Assembly (NCBI RefSeq): GCF_001704415.2
Contig: NC_030811.1
Span: 7,044,722-7,108,721, forward strand
Origin: Capra hircus
Taxonomy: Eukaryota; Chordata; Mammalia; Artiodactyla; Bovidae
DNA: 64,000 nt
Direction: 5' to 3'
Shown here one piece after another: positions 35,795 through 45,576 of the stretch. The notes below the pieces were generated by a model, which ran no database searches, was not told where the DNA came from, and worked only from the letters and a program-made list of their open reading frames with translations. Each line of letters begins with the position of its first letter. Position 1 is the stretch's first letter. Both the position numbers and the translations under genes were made by a program.

Positions 35795-36361
35795 GGGGAG
35801 AGGGGAGCAGAGGGTAAGATGTATAGAAAGAGTAACATGGGAACTTACATTGCTGCTGCTGCTGAGTCGCTTCAGTCGTGTCCGACTCTGTGCGACCCCA
35901 CAGACGGCAGCCTACTAGGCTCCTCCATCCCTGGGATTCTCCAAGCAAGAACACTGGAGTGGGTTGCCATTTCCTTCTCCAATGCATGAAAGTGAAAAGC
36001 GAAAGTGAAGTCGCTCAGTCGTGCCCAACTCTTAGCGACCCCATGGACTGCAGCCTACCAGGCTCCTCCGTCCATGGGATTTTCCAAGCAAGAGTGCTGG
36101 AGTGGGGTGCCATTGCCTTCTCCGCGGAACTTACATTACCATATATAAAATAAATAGCCAACAGGAATTTGCCATATGGCTCAGGAAACTCAAAGAGGGG
36201 CTCTGTATCAATCTAAACGTGTGGGATGGGTCGAGAGATGGGAGGGAGGTTCAAAGGGAGGGGATATATGTCTACCTATGACTGATTCATGTTGAGGTTT
36301 GACATGAAAGAACAAAATTCTGTAAAGCAATTATCCTTCAATTTAAATAATTAATTAATTA
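35795..36361 (+). mobile_element. L1 3' UTR inserted in 5' LTR
   Basis: The 3' LTR reads across gacattcttttgattt without a break. Here an L1 3' end (gggaggttcaaagggagggg, tgattcatgttgaggtttga, TAATTAATTAA tail) is inserted between attctt at 35789-35794 and 36362-36367, a 6-bp or longer TSD. Confidence 0.88.
35852..36125 (-). mobile_element. BOVA2 SINE within the L1 insertion
   Basis: Antisense dimeric BOVA2: (GCT)n tail at the left, two BovA units joined by atgcatgaaagtgaaaagcg. TSD ggaacttacat at 35840-35850 and 36126-36136. Confidence 0.96.
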
Positions 36362-36397
36362 ATTCTTTTGATTTATTGTAATAACCAATTGAAAAAG

Positions 36398-36404
36398 TAT
36401 ATAA
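36398..36404 (+). promoter_or_regulatory. TATA box, 5' LTR
   Basis: tatataa, with CCAAT upstream and AATAAA 87 bp downstream, as in a U3-R layout. Confidence 0.8.
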
Positions 36405-36490
36405 CTCCTTTTTCTATAACTAGTGAGGGGGTGCTTTCCATCCCCCTTCTGTTACCTATGTCAGAAGCTTTCTTTGTCCTTTTTCACTTT

Positions 36491-36496
36491 AATAAA
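36491..36496 (+). terminator. Polyadenylation signal, 5' LTR
   Basis: aataaa, equivalent to the one in the 3' LTR. Confidence 0.8.
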
Positions 36497-36607
36497 ACTC
36501 TGCTACACAAAAGCTCTTGAGTGATCAAGCCTGGTTCCTAGTCTCAAAGCTAAATCTTCTTCTGTGGAGATCAGGAATCTGACACTGTTCACTGTAAGCT
36601 GTTATCT

Positions 36608-36625
36608 TGGGGACTCATCCTTGAT
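36608..36625 (+). promoter_or_regulatory. Primer binding site, tRNA-Pro-like
   Basis: tggggactcatccttgat lies three bases after the LTR end. It matches the tRNA-Pro type used by gammaretroviruses at 14 of 18 positions. A possible splice donor (aaggtaagaa) follows at about 36634. Confidence 0.8.
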
Positions 36626-38233
36626 CTTCAGGACAAGGTAAGAACATTCAGAGCTCTAGCCTCTGCTTTCTCAGGACACATTTTCTGCTTGACTTTACTA
36701 ACTGTACAGTGTGCTTGCATGAATGAACAACAAGCCCCGTGTGAAGTAAGTGATGAGCCCTGCTCTGTGGTTTTGTGGTGCCTCGTAATGACTGAAGGCA
36801 AGGCCCCAAAAGGGGGAGCCTTGTTGGGGATTTACACCGACCTGCCAGTGCCAAGAGACACCCAACGTCCCTGCAAGGAGCGTGGCCAGAAATGGATGAA
36901 GCATGTGGACCAAACTTTACTTTCCTTGGTCACCTTTTCCTGGTCTCTTTGACGATTTCATAATTGCCTGGGGAGTTAGAACTACTAACCTAATCAGTGG
37001 GATCACAGAGTTTCAAGGGACTTGTGATCCATGCCATTACTGTGTACTTTTACTTAGACCTCCTGCATGGAAATGCCTAGCCTTGCTGCTGCTGCTGCTG
37101 CTGCTAAGTCACTTCAGTCATGTCCGACTCTGTGCAACCCCATAGACTCCCCCGTCCCTGGGATTTTCCAGGCAAGAACACTGGGGTGGGTTTCCATTTC
37201 CTTCTCCAATGCATGAAAGTGAAAAGTGAAAGGGAAGTCGCTCAGTTGCGTCCGACTCTTCGCGACCCCATGGACTGCAGCCCACCAGGCTCCTCCCTCC
37301 ATGAGATTTTCCAGGCAAGAGTACTGGAGTGAAAGTTACATGAGTATGTTTGTGAGAGAGGCGGAGCTCTAGCTCCCTCTAGCTCCAGGAACGTTTCTCA
37401 GGCTAGAGGTTACTCTCTTGCCCGCCTGCCTCAGGGGCCATAACCTGAAAGTGAGTCTTTATCACGGCTGTGCCTCCAATTTATGCGGATAGAAGCATCG
37501 CTGGTGACCATTAGATTTTTGAGGACACAGACTGGGAATTGCAGGATCTGGTCAGGTTGGAAGTGCAACAGGCTTCTTCCTTCGTTAGTGCTAACTGTTA
37601 CTGGACCAGAGGAGGTTCTCCAGTGGCTTTTGTTTCAACTCCTTAGATATTCTTTTTGTGGAATCTGCAGAAATGAACTGAAGGATTGGCCCTAGTGGCT
37701 TGAGGACAAAAATCACTTTTTCCTCACTGGCCAACCCTCCAGTACCTCTTCTGCTATCATATATACTGGCATGGTGACACTCAGAAGGGACATCTTGGGG
37801 GGGGTTTTTCATCCTTTTATGACTCACCATTTCTACTGTGGTCAGGACTGCACTCAGGAATGTGCATGGGCGCATGTGAGACGGACGCTTCCCCTAGTAG
37901 TACTAGCTTGGGAAACATTCCAAAAGACTACTCTGCTCCACCCCACGTGGCATCAGAGGAAAAGGATAAATCAAACAAAGGTCTTCATGATGGTGTGGAA
38001 CTAAGTCAATTTGGGATGCCATCAGGTCTACCCCTGGTGCACCTCCACCCCACCTCAGTGGCAGAAGCAGGAGGGACGAGTTAAGGTGCCTGCACTGGTA
38101 AGGGACAGACTAAGTCTGACCAGGGAAGGAAAGCTTCAGTGGAAAGTCTGTCTATATTCCCATCTAGAGCAGGGAGAGACACCTCCGATGGGAAGAATCT
38201 AAGGCTGTGGATGCTGCTTTTTCCCTCTTACAG
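36626..38233 (+). other. Provirus 5' leader
   Basis: Non-coding leader between primer site and gag, as in class I elements, with no long open frame. It contains a BOVA2 SINE and (G)8 near 37797. The packaging signal cannot be located by eye. Confidence 0.7.
37085..37331 (-). mobile_element. BOVA2 SINE in provirus leader
   Basis: Antisense dimeric BOVA2 starting with a (GCT)7-like tail, second unit truncated at gtactggagt. No TSD read. Confidence 0.92.
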
Positions 38234-38739
38234 ATGGGAGCTATCAGCTCGAGAACCTCTCCTTTAAAATATATTTTTTAAAAGCTGGGACAAGTTTGAT
38301 CCCCAGAATTTAAAAAGACATGCCTGATCTTCTTCTGTGATACTGAATTGCCACAATATCCTTTGGAAGATGGGGAACCCTGGCCTGCTGAAGTGTCTCA
38401 GATATAATACTGTTTTACAATTAGATCGGTTCTGTAGAAAACAAGAGAAATGAGTAAAAGTGCCATATATGTTGCTCTTTTTCTGTCTTTGAGACATGCC
38501 AGACTTGTGTCCTACGGGTACAGATTTGGGTGTGAAACCTTCAGTCCCCTCCTGTTCTTTTACTTTGTCCCTGTATCTGGGGCTCCCAAGTGAACAGGCT
38601 GAGAATCAGGGCACCCTTCCAGAAGGGGTTGCCTCAGTCTAGGTAGAAATTCAAACAGTCCCAATTGCAGTCGAGACTATCTAGAGGATCCAAAATGTAC
38701 ATAGATGGCTTTACAGTACTAACATTACTTTATGACCTT
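38234..38739 (+). pseudogene. Provirus gag, matrix region
   Basis: The ATG at 38234 follows an acag acceptor-like sequence. Glycine is at position 2, the site myristoylated in retroviral matrix proteins to attach Gag to the plasma membrane. A stop appears after about 15 codons and the matrix similarity continues in another frame, so there is an early frameshift. Further stops follow. The region ends where a BovB begins. Matrix identity is inferred from position and general similarity to class I Gag. Confidence 0.75.
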
Positions 38740-40012
38740 ACAATTGCACTCATCTCACACGCAAGTAAAGTAATGCTCAAAATTCTCCAAGCCAGGCCTC
38801 AGCAATACGTGAACCATGAGCTTCCAGATGTTCAAGCTGGTTTTAGAAAAGGCAGAGGAACCAGAGACCAAATTGCCAACATCTGCTGGATCATGGAGAA
38901 AGCAAGACAGTTCCAGAAAAACATCTATTTCTGCTTTATTGACATGCCAGAGCCTTTGAGTGTGTGGATCACAATAAACTGTGGAAAATTCTGAAAGACA
39001 TGGGAATACCAGACCACCTGACCTGCCTCTTGAGAAATCTGTATGCAGGCCAGGAAGCAACAGTTAGAACTGGACATGGAACAACAGACTGGCTCTAAAT
39101 AGGAAAAGGAGTATGTCAAGGATGTATATTGTCACCCTGCTCAACTTATATGCAGAGTACATCATGAGAAACGCTGTACTGGAAGAAACACAAGCTGGAA
39201 TCAAGATTGCTAGGAGAAATATCAATAACGTCAGATATGCAGATGACACCACCCTTATGGCAGAAAATGAAGAGGAACTAAAAAGCCTCTTGATGAAAGT
39301 GAAAGAGGAGAGTGAAAAAGTTGGCTTAAAGCTCAACATTCAGAAAACGAAGATCATGGCATCCGGTCCAATCACTTCTTGGCAAATAGATGGGGAAACA
39401 GTGGAAGCAGTGTCAGGCTTTATTTTTGGGTGCTCCAAAATCACTGTAGATGGTGATTGCAGCCATGAGATTAAAAGACGCTTACTCCTTGGAAGAAAAG
39501 GTATGAGCAACCTAGATAGCATATTCAAAAGCAGAGACATTACTTTGCCGACTAAGGTCCATCTAGTCAAGGCTACGGTTTTTCCAGTGGTCATGTATGG
39601 ATGTGAGAGTTGGACTGTGAAGAAGGCTAAGCACCGAAGAATTGATGCTTTTGAACTGTGGTGTTGGAGAAGACTCTTGAGAGTCCCTTGGACTGCAAGG
39701 AGACCCAACCAGTCCATTCTGAAGGAGAACAGCCCTGGGATTTCTTTGGAAGGAACGATGCTAAAGCTGAAACTCCAGTACTTGGCCACCTCATGAGAAG
39801 AGTTGACTCTTTGGAAAAGACTTTGATGCTGGGAGGGATTAGGGGCAGGAGAAGAAGGGGGCGACAGAGGATGAGATGGCTGGATGGCATCACTGACTCG
39901 ATGGACGCAAGTCTGAGTGAACTCCGGGAGTTGGTGATGGACACGGAGGCCTGGCGTGCTGCAACTCATGGGGTCACAAAGGGTCGGACACGACTGAACA
40001 GCTGAACTGAAC
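38740..40012 (+). mobile_element. BovB copy 1 in provirus (gag), sense
   Basis: A 5'-truncated BovB from early RT (tgcactcatctcacacg) to the 3' end (gaactgaactga). I could not read a TSD, so the insertion may have removed or altered flanking gag sequence. Its coding sequence is relatively well kept. Confidence 0.93.
39113..39796 (+). pseudogene. BovB RT palm and C-terminal region, 227 codons
   Basis: One of the longest open pieces in the window. It has RYADDTTLMAENEEELKSLL (motif C) early, then MYGCESWTVKKAKHRRIDAF and the WCWRRLLRVPWTARR basic segment. It frameshifts near the end (LQYLATS) where other copies read FGHL. Upstream RT is out of frame, so no enzyme can be made. Confidence 0.9.
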
Positions 40013-40486
40013 TGAATGCATGTCTTGGGAAAGACCACTCCTGACTCAAAAGCTTGAGTTTGGGGGGAAGCTACTACTTTTGGAGATGAATGGCTTGAAT
40101 GTGAGACAAGGGTGAAGAGGGAACATAAAACAGCCCTCCTTCCTACTGGGAGGCAAGCAGTTCCCATAACAGAGCCACTTTGTCAGACGTATTCTTGAAG
40201 GACTCAAGTGAGTGCATGCTAAGACACTAAACTATGCTAAGCTGACTGACATAGAATGGGGAAAGAAGGAAACTCCTGGTGAATTCTTAGATAGACTATG
40301 GGAGGCTCTCCCCAGTTTTACTGACATTGTTCCTCAAAGGACAGAGGAGGAATGACCTTAAAGGATAGATTTCTGACTCAGTCAGCTCCAGATATCTGCC
40401 CTAAGTTACAAAAACAGGCCTTTGGACCAAATCAGTCTTTAAAAAAACTGTTACAGCTGGCTCAGATGTATATCATGGTAGAGAAT
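40013..40486 (+). pseudogene. Provirus gag, capsid region
   Basis: Two stretches with class I capsid (p30) layout: one around the FGDEWLE-type segment (about 40080-40170) and one at 40245-40486 including KKETPGEFLDRLWEAL and KLLQLAQMYIM. The capsid forms the viral core. Stops at about 40353 and elsewhere break it. It continues on the far side of BovB copy 2 without loss, because atggtagagaat is duplicated at both edges. Confidence 0.85.
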
Positions 40487-41907
40487 CAATTCAGTTCAGT
40501 TCACTCGCTCAGTCGTGTCCAAATCTTTGCAATGCCATGAATTGCAGCAAGCCAGGCCTCCCTGTCCATCACCATCTCCCTGAGTTCACTCAGACTCACG
40601 TCCATCGAGTCAGTGATGCCATCCAGCCATCTCATCCTCTGTCGTCCCCTTTTCCTCGAGCCCCCAAACTCTCCCAGCATCAAAGTCTTTTCCAATGAGT
40701 CAACTCTTCTCATGAGGTGGCCAAGTACTGGCCCTTCAGCTTTAGCATCATTCCTTCCAAATAAATCCCAGGGTTGATCTCCTTCAGAATGGACTGGTTG
40801 GATCTCCTTGCAGTCCAAGGGACCCTCAAGAGTCTTCTCCAACACCACAGTTCAAAAGCATCAATACTTTGGTGCTAAGTCTTCTTCACAGTCCAACTCT
40901 CACATCCATACATTACCACAGGAAAGACCATAGCCTTGACTAGATGGACCTTAGTCGGCAAAGTAATGTCTCTGCTTTTGAATATGCTATCTAGGTTGCT
41001 CATAACTTTTCTTCCAAGGAGTAAGTATCTTTTAATTTCATGGCTGCAGTCACAATCCGCAGTGATTTTGGAGCCCCCCAAAAATAGTCTGACACTGTTT
41101 CCCCATCTATTTTCCATGAAGTGATGGGACCAGATGCCATGATTTTTGTTTTCTGAATGTTGAGCTTTAAGCCAAATTTTTCACTCTCCTCTTTCACTTT
41201 CATCAAGAGGCATTCTAGCTCCTCTTCATTTTCTGCCATAAGGGTGGTGTCATCTACATATCTGACGTTATTGATATTTCTCCTAGCAATCTTGATTCCA
41301 GCTTGTGTTTCTTCCAGTACAGCGTTTCTCATGATGTACTCTGCATAGAAGTTAAATAAGCAGGGTGACAATATACAGCCTTGACACACTCCTTTTCCTA
41401 TTTAGAACCAGTCTGTTGTTCCATGTCCAGTTCTAACTGTTGCCTGGGTCCAGCCCCGGTGGATCCAGGGAATTCGAAGGGTGGACTGCGTTGGCGTGGA
41501 AAGACTTGTTTATTTATTAATGTAAGATTAGATTAAGAAACTATAGTGTAGTAAGAAGATTAAGTGGAGGAAGAGGGCTGAATAGCTTGGTTTACGCGGA
41601 AGGCCAATAAAATTCCAGACAAGGAATTTGCACCATCTACGTTGGGCCACCGGCACCCGCTTGAATATCTAAGGGTGCCTCGCCTTAAGCTCCCTTTCGT
41701 GTGGGTCTTAACAGCCAGGGCAAGTAAGTAGACCTGGCGAGCCTCCGCACCCCAGGTGGAGATTCAGCCTGAAGTTAAAGTAAAGAGCAGAGAGAAGGAA
41801 AGGGAGAGAAGAAGAAAGAGAGAGAAAGACACGGGGGGAGCCAGAGTCCCAAGAAACCAGGCCGAGAGACTAGTTCGAGAAACTGGTCCGAGAAACTGGC
41901 CCCATCC

Positions 41908-41913
41908 TTTATT
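41908..41913 (-). terminator. Polyadenylation signal of ERVK-like LTR
   Basis: aataaa on the minus strand, 12 bases after the TATA box, compatible with a short R region. Confidence 0.65.
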
Positions 41914-41925
41914 GTTCAGAAGGCC

Positions 41926-41932
41926 TTTTATA
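41926..41932 (-). promoter_or_regulatory. TATA box of ERVK-like LTR
   Basis: tataaaa on the minus strand (ggccttttatac on plus). It drives leftwards, that is antisense to the provirus but sense to BovB copy 2's main part. Confidence 0.75.
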
Positions 41933-42963
41933 CTTTTGATAAAACACGGAGATCAATGGGTAACACAAAATTATGTAGCGTTCACAGCTCAGACTCTTTC
42001 TATACATCATTTTGTATACAAAAGGTCTCAGGTGATTTACATTATCTTCTGGCCAAGAGGCTTGTTAACACTTCTTGGCTCTCTTCCTTAATGAATGTTA
42101 ATTTTGTTTCCCCTGAAGTGTTTTTCTTTAACCTGCATCTCCTTAAAGCATTAAAGTTACATCTCTATAGAACAAAGGTGCAGTGAGATATAACAAAGAA
42201 GGTACTTAACTCAAAGATCTAATGTTGCTAATACCAGGTCTACTACTTGCATTTCTATATACCAACTATATCTAAAAATAAAGGATATGAAAATTTGGCG
42301 GCAAGTATTGACTCAACAAATGAAACTTTTAATCAGTCCTATTCTAAAGATTTTGACTCCTCGGAAGCTCCTACATTCCTAGGATGTTTTAAGCTTCCTG
42401 TGCCTCCTGCGGACAGGAGGCCTCAAACAATCACACGCGCAGCTGTACGAGTCCTGCAGGCAGGCTAGAAAGCCATCAGAGGGGTATTTGGATTGAAACA
42501 CTCTTTCAAATGCAGAAGACTAAAGCCCTGAATTGACTTTTTCCAGAAAATGTCAGAAGAGTAGAAAAGCAGAGCACAAAAACTGGCAGATTTTTGTTGG
42601 GGTACATGCTTAGGAATTTCCAGAGGGGTCCCTGAAGTCTGAGCACGCCTTGCGTATGTCAGCTTCCTTCCTCATGACCTTGTCACGGGCGGGATTCCTC
42701 ACACTGGCTCCCGGCAAACTGTTGCTTCCTAATCTGCATACAGATTTCTCAAAAGGAGGGTTAGGTAGTCTGGTATTCCCATCTCTTTCAGAATTTTCCA
42801 CAGTTAATTGTGATCCACACTCTCAAAGGCTTTGGCATAGTCAATAAAGCAGAAATAGATGTTTTTCTGGAACTGTCTTGCTTTTTCCATGATCCAGCGG
42901 ATGTTGGCAATTTGATCTCTGGTTCCTCTGCCTTTTCTAAAACAAGCTTGAACATCTGGAAGT

Positions 42964-43863
42964 TCATGGTTCACGTATTGCAGAAGCGTGGCTTGGAGAA
43001 TTTTGAGCATTACTTACTAGATGTGAGATGAGTGCAGTTGTGTGGTAGTTTGAGCATTCTTTTGCATTGCCTTTCTTTGGAATTGGAATGAAAACTGACC
43101 TTTTCCAGTCCTGTGGCCACTGCTGGGTTTTCCAAATTTGCTGGCATATTGAGTGCAGCACTTTCACAGCATCATCTTTCAGGATTTGAAACAGCTCAAC
43201 TGGAATTCCATTACCTCCACTAGCTTTGTTCGTAGTGATGCTTTCTAAGGCCCACTTGACTTCACATTCCAGGATGTCTGGCTCTAGATTAGTGATCACA
43301 TCATCATGATTATCTGGGTCATGAAGATCTTTTTTGTACTGGTCTTCCATGTATTCTTGCCACCTATTCTTAATATCTTCTGCTTCTGTTAGGTCCAGAC
43401 CATTTCTGTCCTTTATCGAGCCCATCTTTGCACGAAATGTTCCCTTGGTATCTCTAATTTTCTTGAAGAGATCTCTAGTCTTTCCCATTCTGTTGTTTTC
43501 CTCTATTTCTTTGCTTTGATAGCTGAGGAAGGCTTTCTTATCTCTTCTTGCTATTCTTGGGAACTCTGCATTCAGATGCTTATATCTTTCCTTTTCTCCT
43601 TTGCTTTTTAACTCTCTTCTTTTCACAGCTATTTGTAAGGCCTCCACAGACAGCCATTTTGCTTTTTTGCATTTCTTTTCCATGGGGATGGTCTTGATCC
43701 CTGTCTCCTGTGCAATGTCACGAACCTCATTCCATAGTTCATCAGGCACTCTGTCTATCAGAGCTAGACCCTTAAATCTATTTCTCACTTCCACTGTATA
43801 ATCATAAGGGATTTGATTGAGGTCATACCCAAATGGTCTAGCGGTTTTCCCTACTTTCTTCAA
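42964..43863 (-). pseudogene. BovB linker and RT N-terminal region, 299 codons
   Basis: The longest open frame in the window. It covers the region after the endonuclease (starting in the segment KKVGKTARPFGYDLNQIPYD), the basic linker (IPMEKKCKKAKWLSVEALQ) and the first RT motifs (ITTNKASGGNGIPVELFQIL, IPIPKKGNAKECSNY). It then shifts frame near ALISHLV, where palm motif A would follow. RT motif A (FIDYAKAFESVD) is in 42804-43010, another frame. The ERVK-like LTR lies further downstream in the coding direction. Confidence 0.92.
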
Positions 43864-44259
43864 TTTAAGTCTGAATTTGGCAATAAGGAGTTCATGATCT
43901 GAGCCACAGTTAGCTCCCGGTCTTGTTTTTGTTGACTGTATAGAGCTTCTCCATCTTTGGCTGCATAGAATATAATCAATCTGATTTTAGTGTTGATCGT
44001 CTGGTGATGTCCATGTGTAGAGTCTCCTCTTGTGTTGTTGGAAGAGGGTGTTTGCTATGACCAGTGCATTTTCTTGGCAAAACTCTATTAATCTTTGCCC
44101 TGCTTCATTCCACATTCCAAGGCCAAATTTGGCTGTTACTCCAGGTGTTTCTTGACTTCCTATTTTTGCATTCCATTCCCCTATAATGAAAAGGACATCT
44201 TTTTGGTTGTTAGTTCTAAAAGATCTTGTAGGTCTTCATAAAACCATTCAACTGACAGA

Positions 44260-44838
44260 ATGTGGTCCACTGGAGAAGGGATAGGCAAGCCACTTCAATA
44301 TTCTTGCCTTGAGAACCCCATGAACAGTAGGAAAAGGCAAAATGATAGGATACCAAAAGAGGAACTCCCCAGGTCATTAGGTGCCCAATATGCTATTGGA
44401 GACCAGTGGAGAAATATCTCCAGAAAGAATGAAGGGATGGAGCCAAAGCAAAAACAATACCCAGTTGTGGATGTGACTGGTGACAGAAGTAAGATCCGAT
44501 GCTGTAAAAAGCAATATTGCATAGGAACCTGGAATGTCAGGTCCATGAATCAAGGCAAATTGGAAGTGGTCAAACAAGAGATGGCAAGGGTAAATGTTGA
44601 CATTCTAGGAATCAGAGAACTAAAATGGACTGGAATGGGTGAATTTAACTCAGATGACCATTACATCTACTACTGCGGGCAGGAATCCCTCAGAAGAAAT
44701 GGAGTAGCCATCATGGTCAACAAGAGTCCGAAATGCAGTACTTGGATGCAATCTCAAAAACGACAGAATGATCTCTGTTTGTCGCCAAGGCAAACCATTC
44801 AATATCACAGTTATCCAAGTCTATGCCCCAACCAGTAA
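44260..44838 (+). pseudogene. BovB endonuclease N-terminal part (inverted segment), 192 codons
   Basis: The sense part of BovB copy 2. It holds CIGTWNVRSMNQGKLEVVKQ (N-terminal endonuclease strand) and GEFNSDDHYIYYCGQESLRR. The frame shifts near KSPKCSTW; the region after (VYAPTSNAEETEVERFYEDL) is open in 44768-44986. Confidence 0.88.
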
Positions 44839-44908
44839 TGCTGAAGAAACTGAAGTTGAACGGTTTTATGAAGACCTACAAGATCTTTTAAAACTAACAC
44901 CCAAAAAG

Positions 44909-45169
44909 ATGGTAGAGAATACGAGGAGGAAAAAAGAACCAGGCCAAAGACTGAAGCCCCAACAATGGCTGTTAGATCTGCTCTGAAACAGCCTGAGGAA
45001 AAATGCCCAGAGGGACCCAGGTAAAAGGGATGGGCTTGTTGTTACTATGGAAAGGAAGGGCATCTCCAGCAGGATTGCCCTCAGGCATCTAAGCCGCCCC
45101 TGGATCCATGTCCAGTCTGCAAAGGATCACACTGGAGAAGAGACTGCCCTCCAAGGTGAAGGCCCCAGT
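44909..45169 (+). pseudogene. Provirus gag, nucleocapsid with two zinc knuckles
   Basis: Knuckle 1 (45037-45078) keeps the first and last Cys and the His of C-x2-C-x4-H-x4-C, but the second Cys codon (45046-45048) is TAT, Tyr. Knuckle 2 (45109-45147) reads C-x2-C-x3-H-x4-C in the same frame, one residue short between Cys and His. In retroviruses these bind zinc and package genomic RNA. A stop precedes the first knuckle (at about 45020). It follows directly on capsid across BovB copy 2. Confidence 0.9.
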
Positions 45170-45564
45170 AGTTGGACTCTCAAGACAGTCAGGACTGAAG
45201 GTGCCTTGGGGTCCCCACACAAGCTCCCTTCCTAATTACACCTGAGGAACCCCGGGTATTAATAACTGTGGGGGCCATTCAGTTGGTTTTCCTTTGGAAA
45301 CTCAGGGAACTTCCTCTCTGCTCACTGAGGCCCCTGGTCCACTTTCCTCCCGATCCACTACCATAATGGGGCTGTCAGGACAAGCCAAAGGCTGTAATTT
45401 CAGTCATCCTTTAAGCTGCAACTGGGAATTTGTGAAGTTTTCTCACAAGTTTCTGATCATGCCAGAGTCTTTCTCACTCCTTGTGGGGAGGGATATACTG
45501 AAAAAGGTCCAGGCTTCTGTTTTCACAAATATGGAACCCATTCTTTTTAATTGAACAAACTGTA
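45170..45564 (+). pseudogene. Provirus protease region
   Basis: After nucleocapsid comes a decayed aspartic protease. The active-site stretch at about 45250-45290 is disturbed by shifts. The C-terminal half is clearer at 45370-45540, with FKFSHKFLIMPESFSLLVGRD-type sequence split by a reading shift and ending before a stop at 45552. The enzyme cleaves Gag-Pol. No intact catalytic triad is visible. Confidence 0.7.
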
Positions 45565-45576
45565 AATCCTAGAGTT

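Larger units (their letters stand above)
35511..36604 (+). mobile_element. Provirus 5' LTR, enlarged by insertions
   Basis: Begins tgaaacagtcaatttctagg and ends agctgtta (a decayed CA). Without the L1-plus-SINE insertion (35795-36361) it is about 520 bp, like the 3' LTR. It holds the U3 repeats, CCAAT box (36383-36390), TATA box and AATAAA. Confidence 0.93.
41441..42716 (-). mobile_element. Solo LTR, class II (ERVK-like), antisense
   Basis: The 1276-bp element begins tgcctgggtc and ends ccggca, with a 6-bp TSD aactgt at 41435-41440 and 42717-42722, the length made by betaretroviral/ERVK integrases. BovB sequence is continuous across it. Only one LTR and no internal region is present, so it is a solo LTR left by LTR-LTR recombination. 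On the minus strand a TATA box is followed by AATAAA. The start tgccgggagccagtgtgagg (minus strand) fits a common bovine ERVK LTR. Confidence 0.93.
40487..44908 (-). mobile_element. BovB copy 2 in provirus, 5'-inverted (twin priming), 12-bp TSD
   Basis: TSD atggtagagaat at 40475-40486 and 44909-44920. From 40487 to about 44251 the element is antisense (3' end to endonuclease). From about 44252 to 44908 its 5' part (5' UTR and first half of the endonuclease) is in sense. One TSD encloses both parts, so this is one insertion with an inverted 5' end, the outcome of twin priming. Around 50 bp (gaagacctacaagatctttt) occurs in both parts. Removing the ERVK-like LTR and its duplicated 6 bp leaves about 3.1 kb. 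Confidence 0.95.

Noticed and set aside
39340..40167. 275-codon minus-strand frame
   Set aside because: It is the antisense shadow of a sense BovB C-terminal region.
42964..43863. 299-codon frame as a possible intact reverse transcriptase gene
   Set aside because: It is only the linker and RT start of BovB; palm motifs are in other frames or beyond an LTR insertion.
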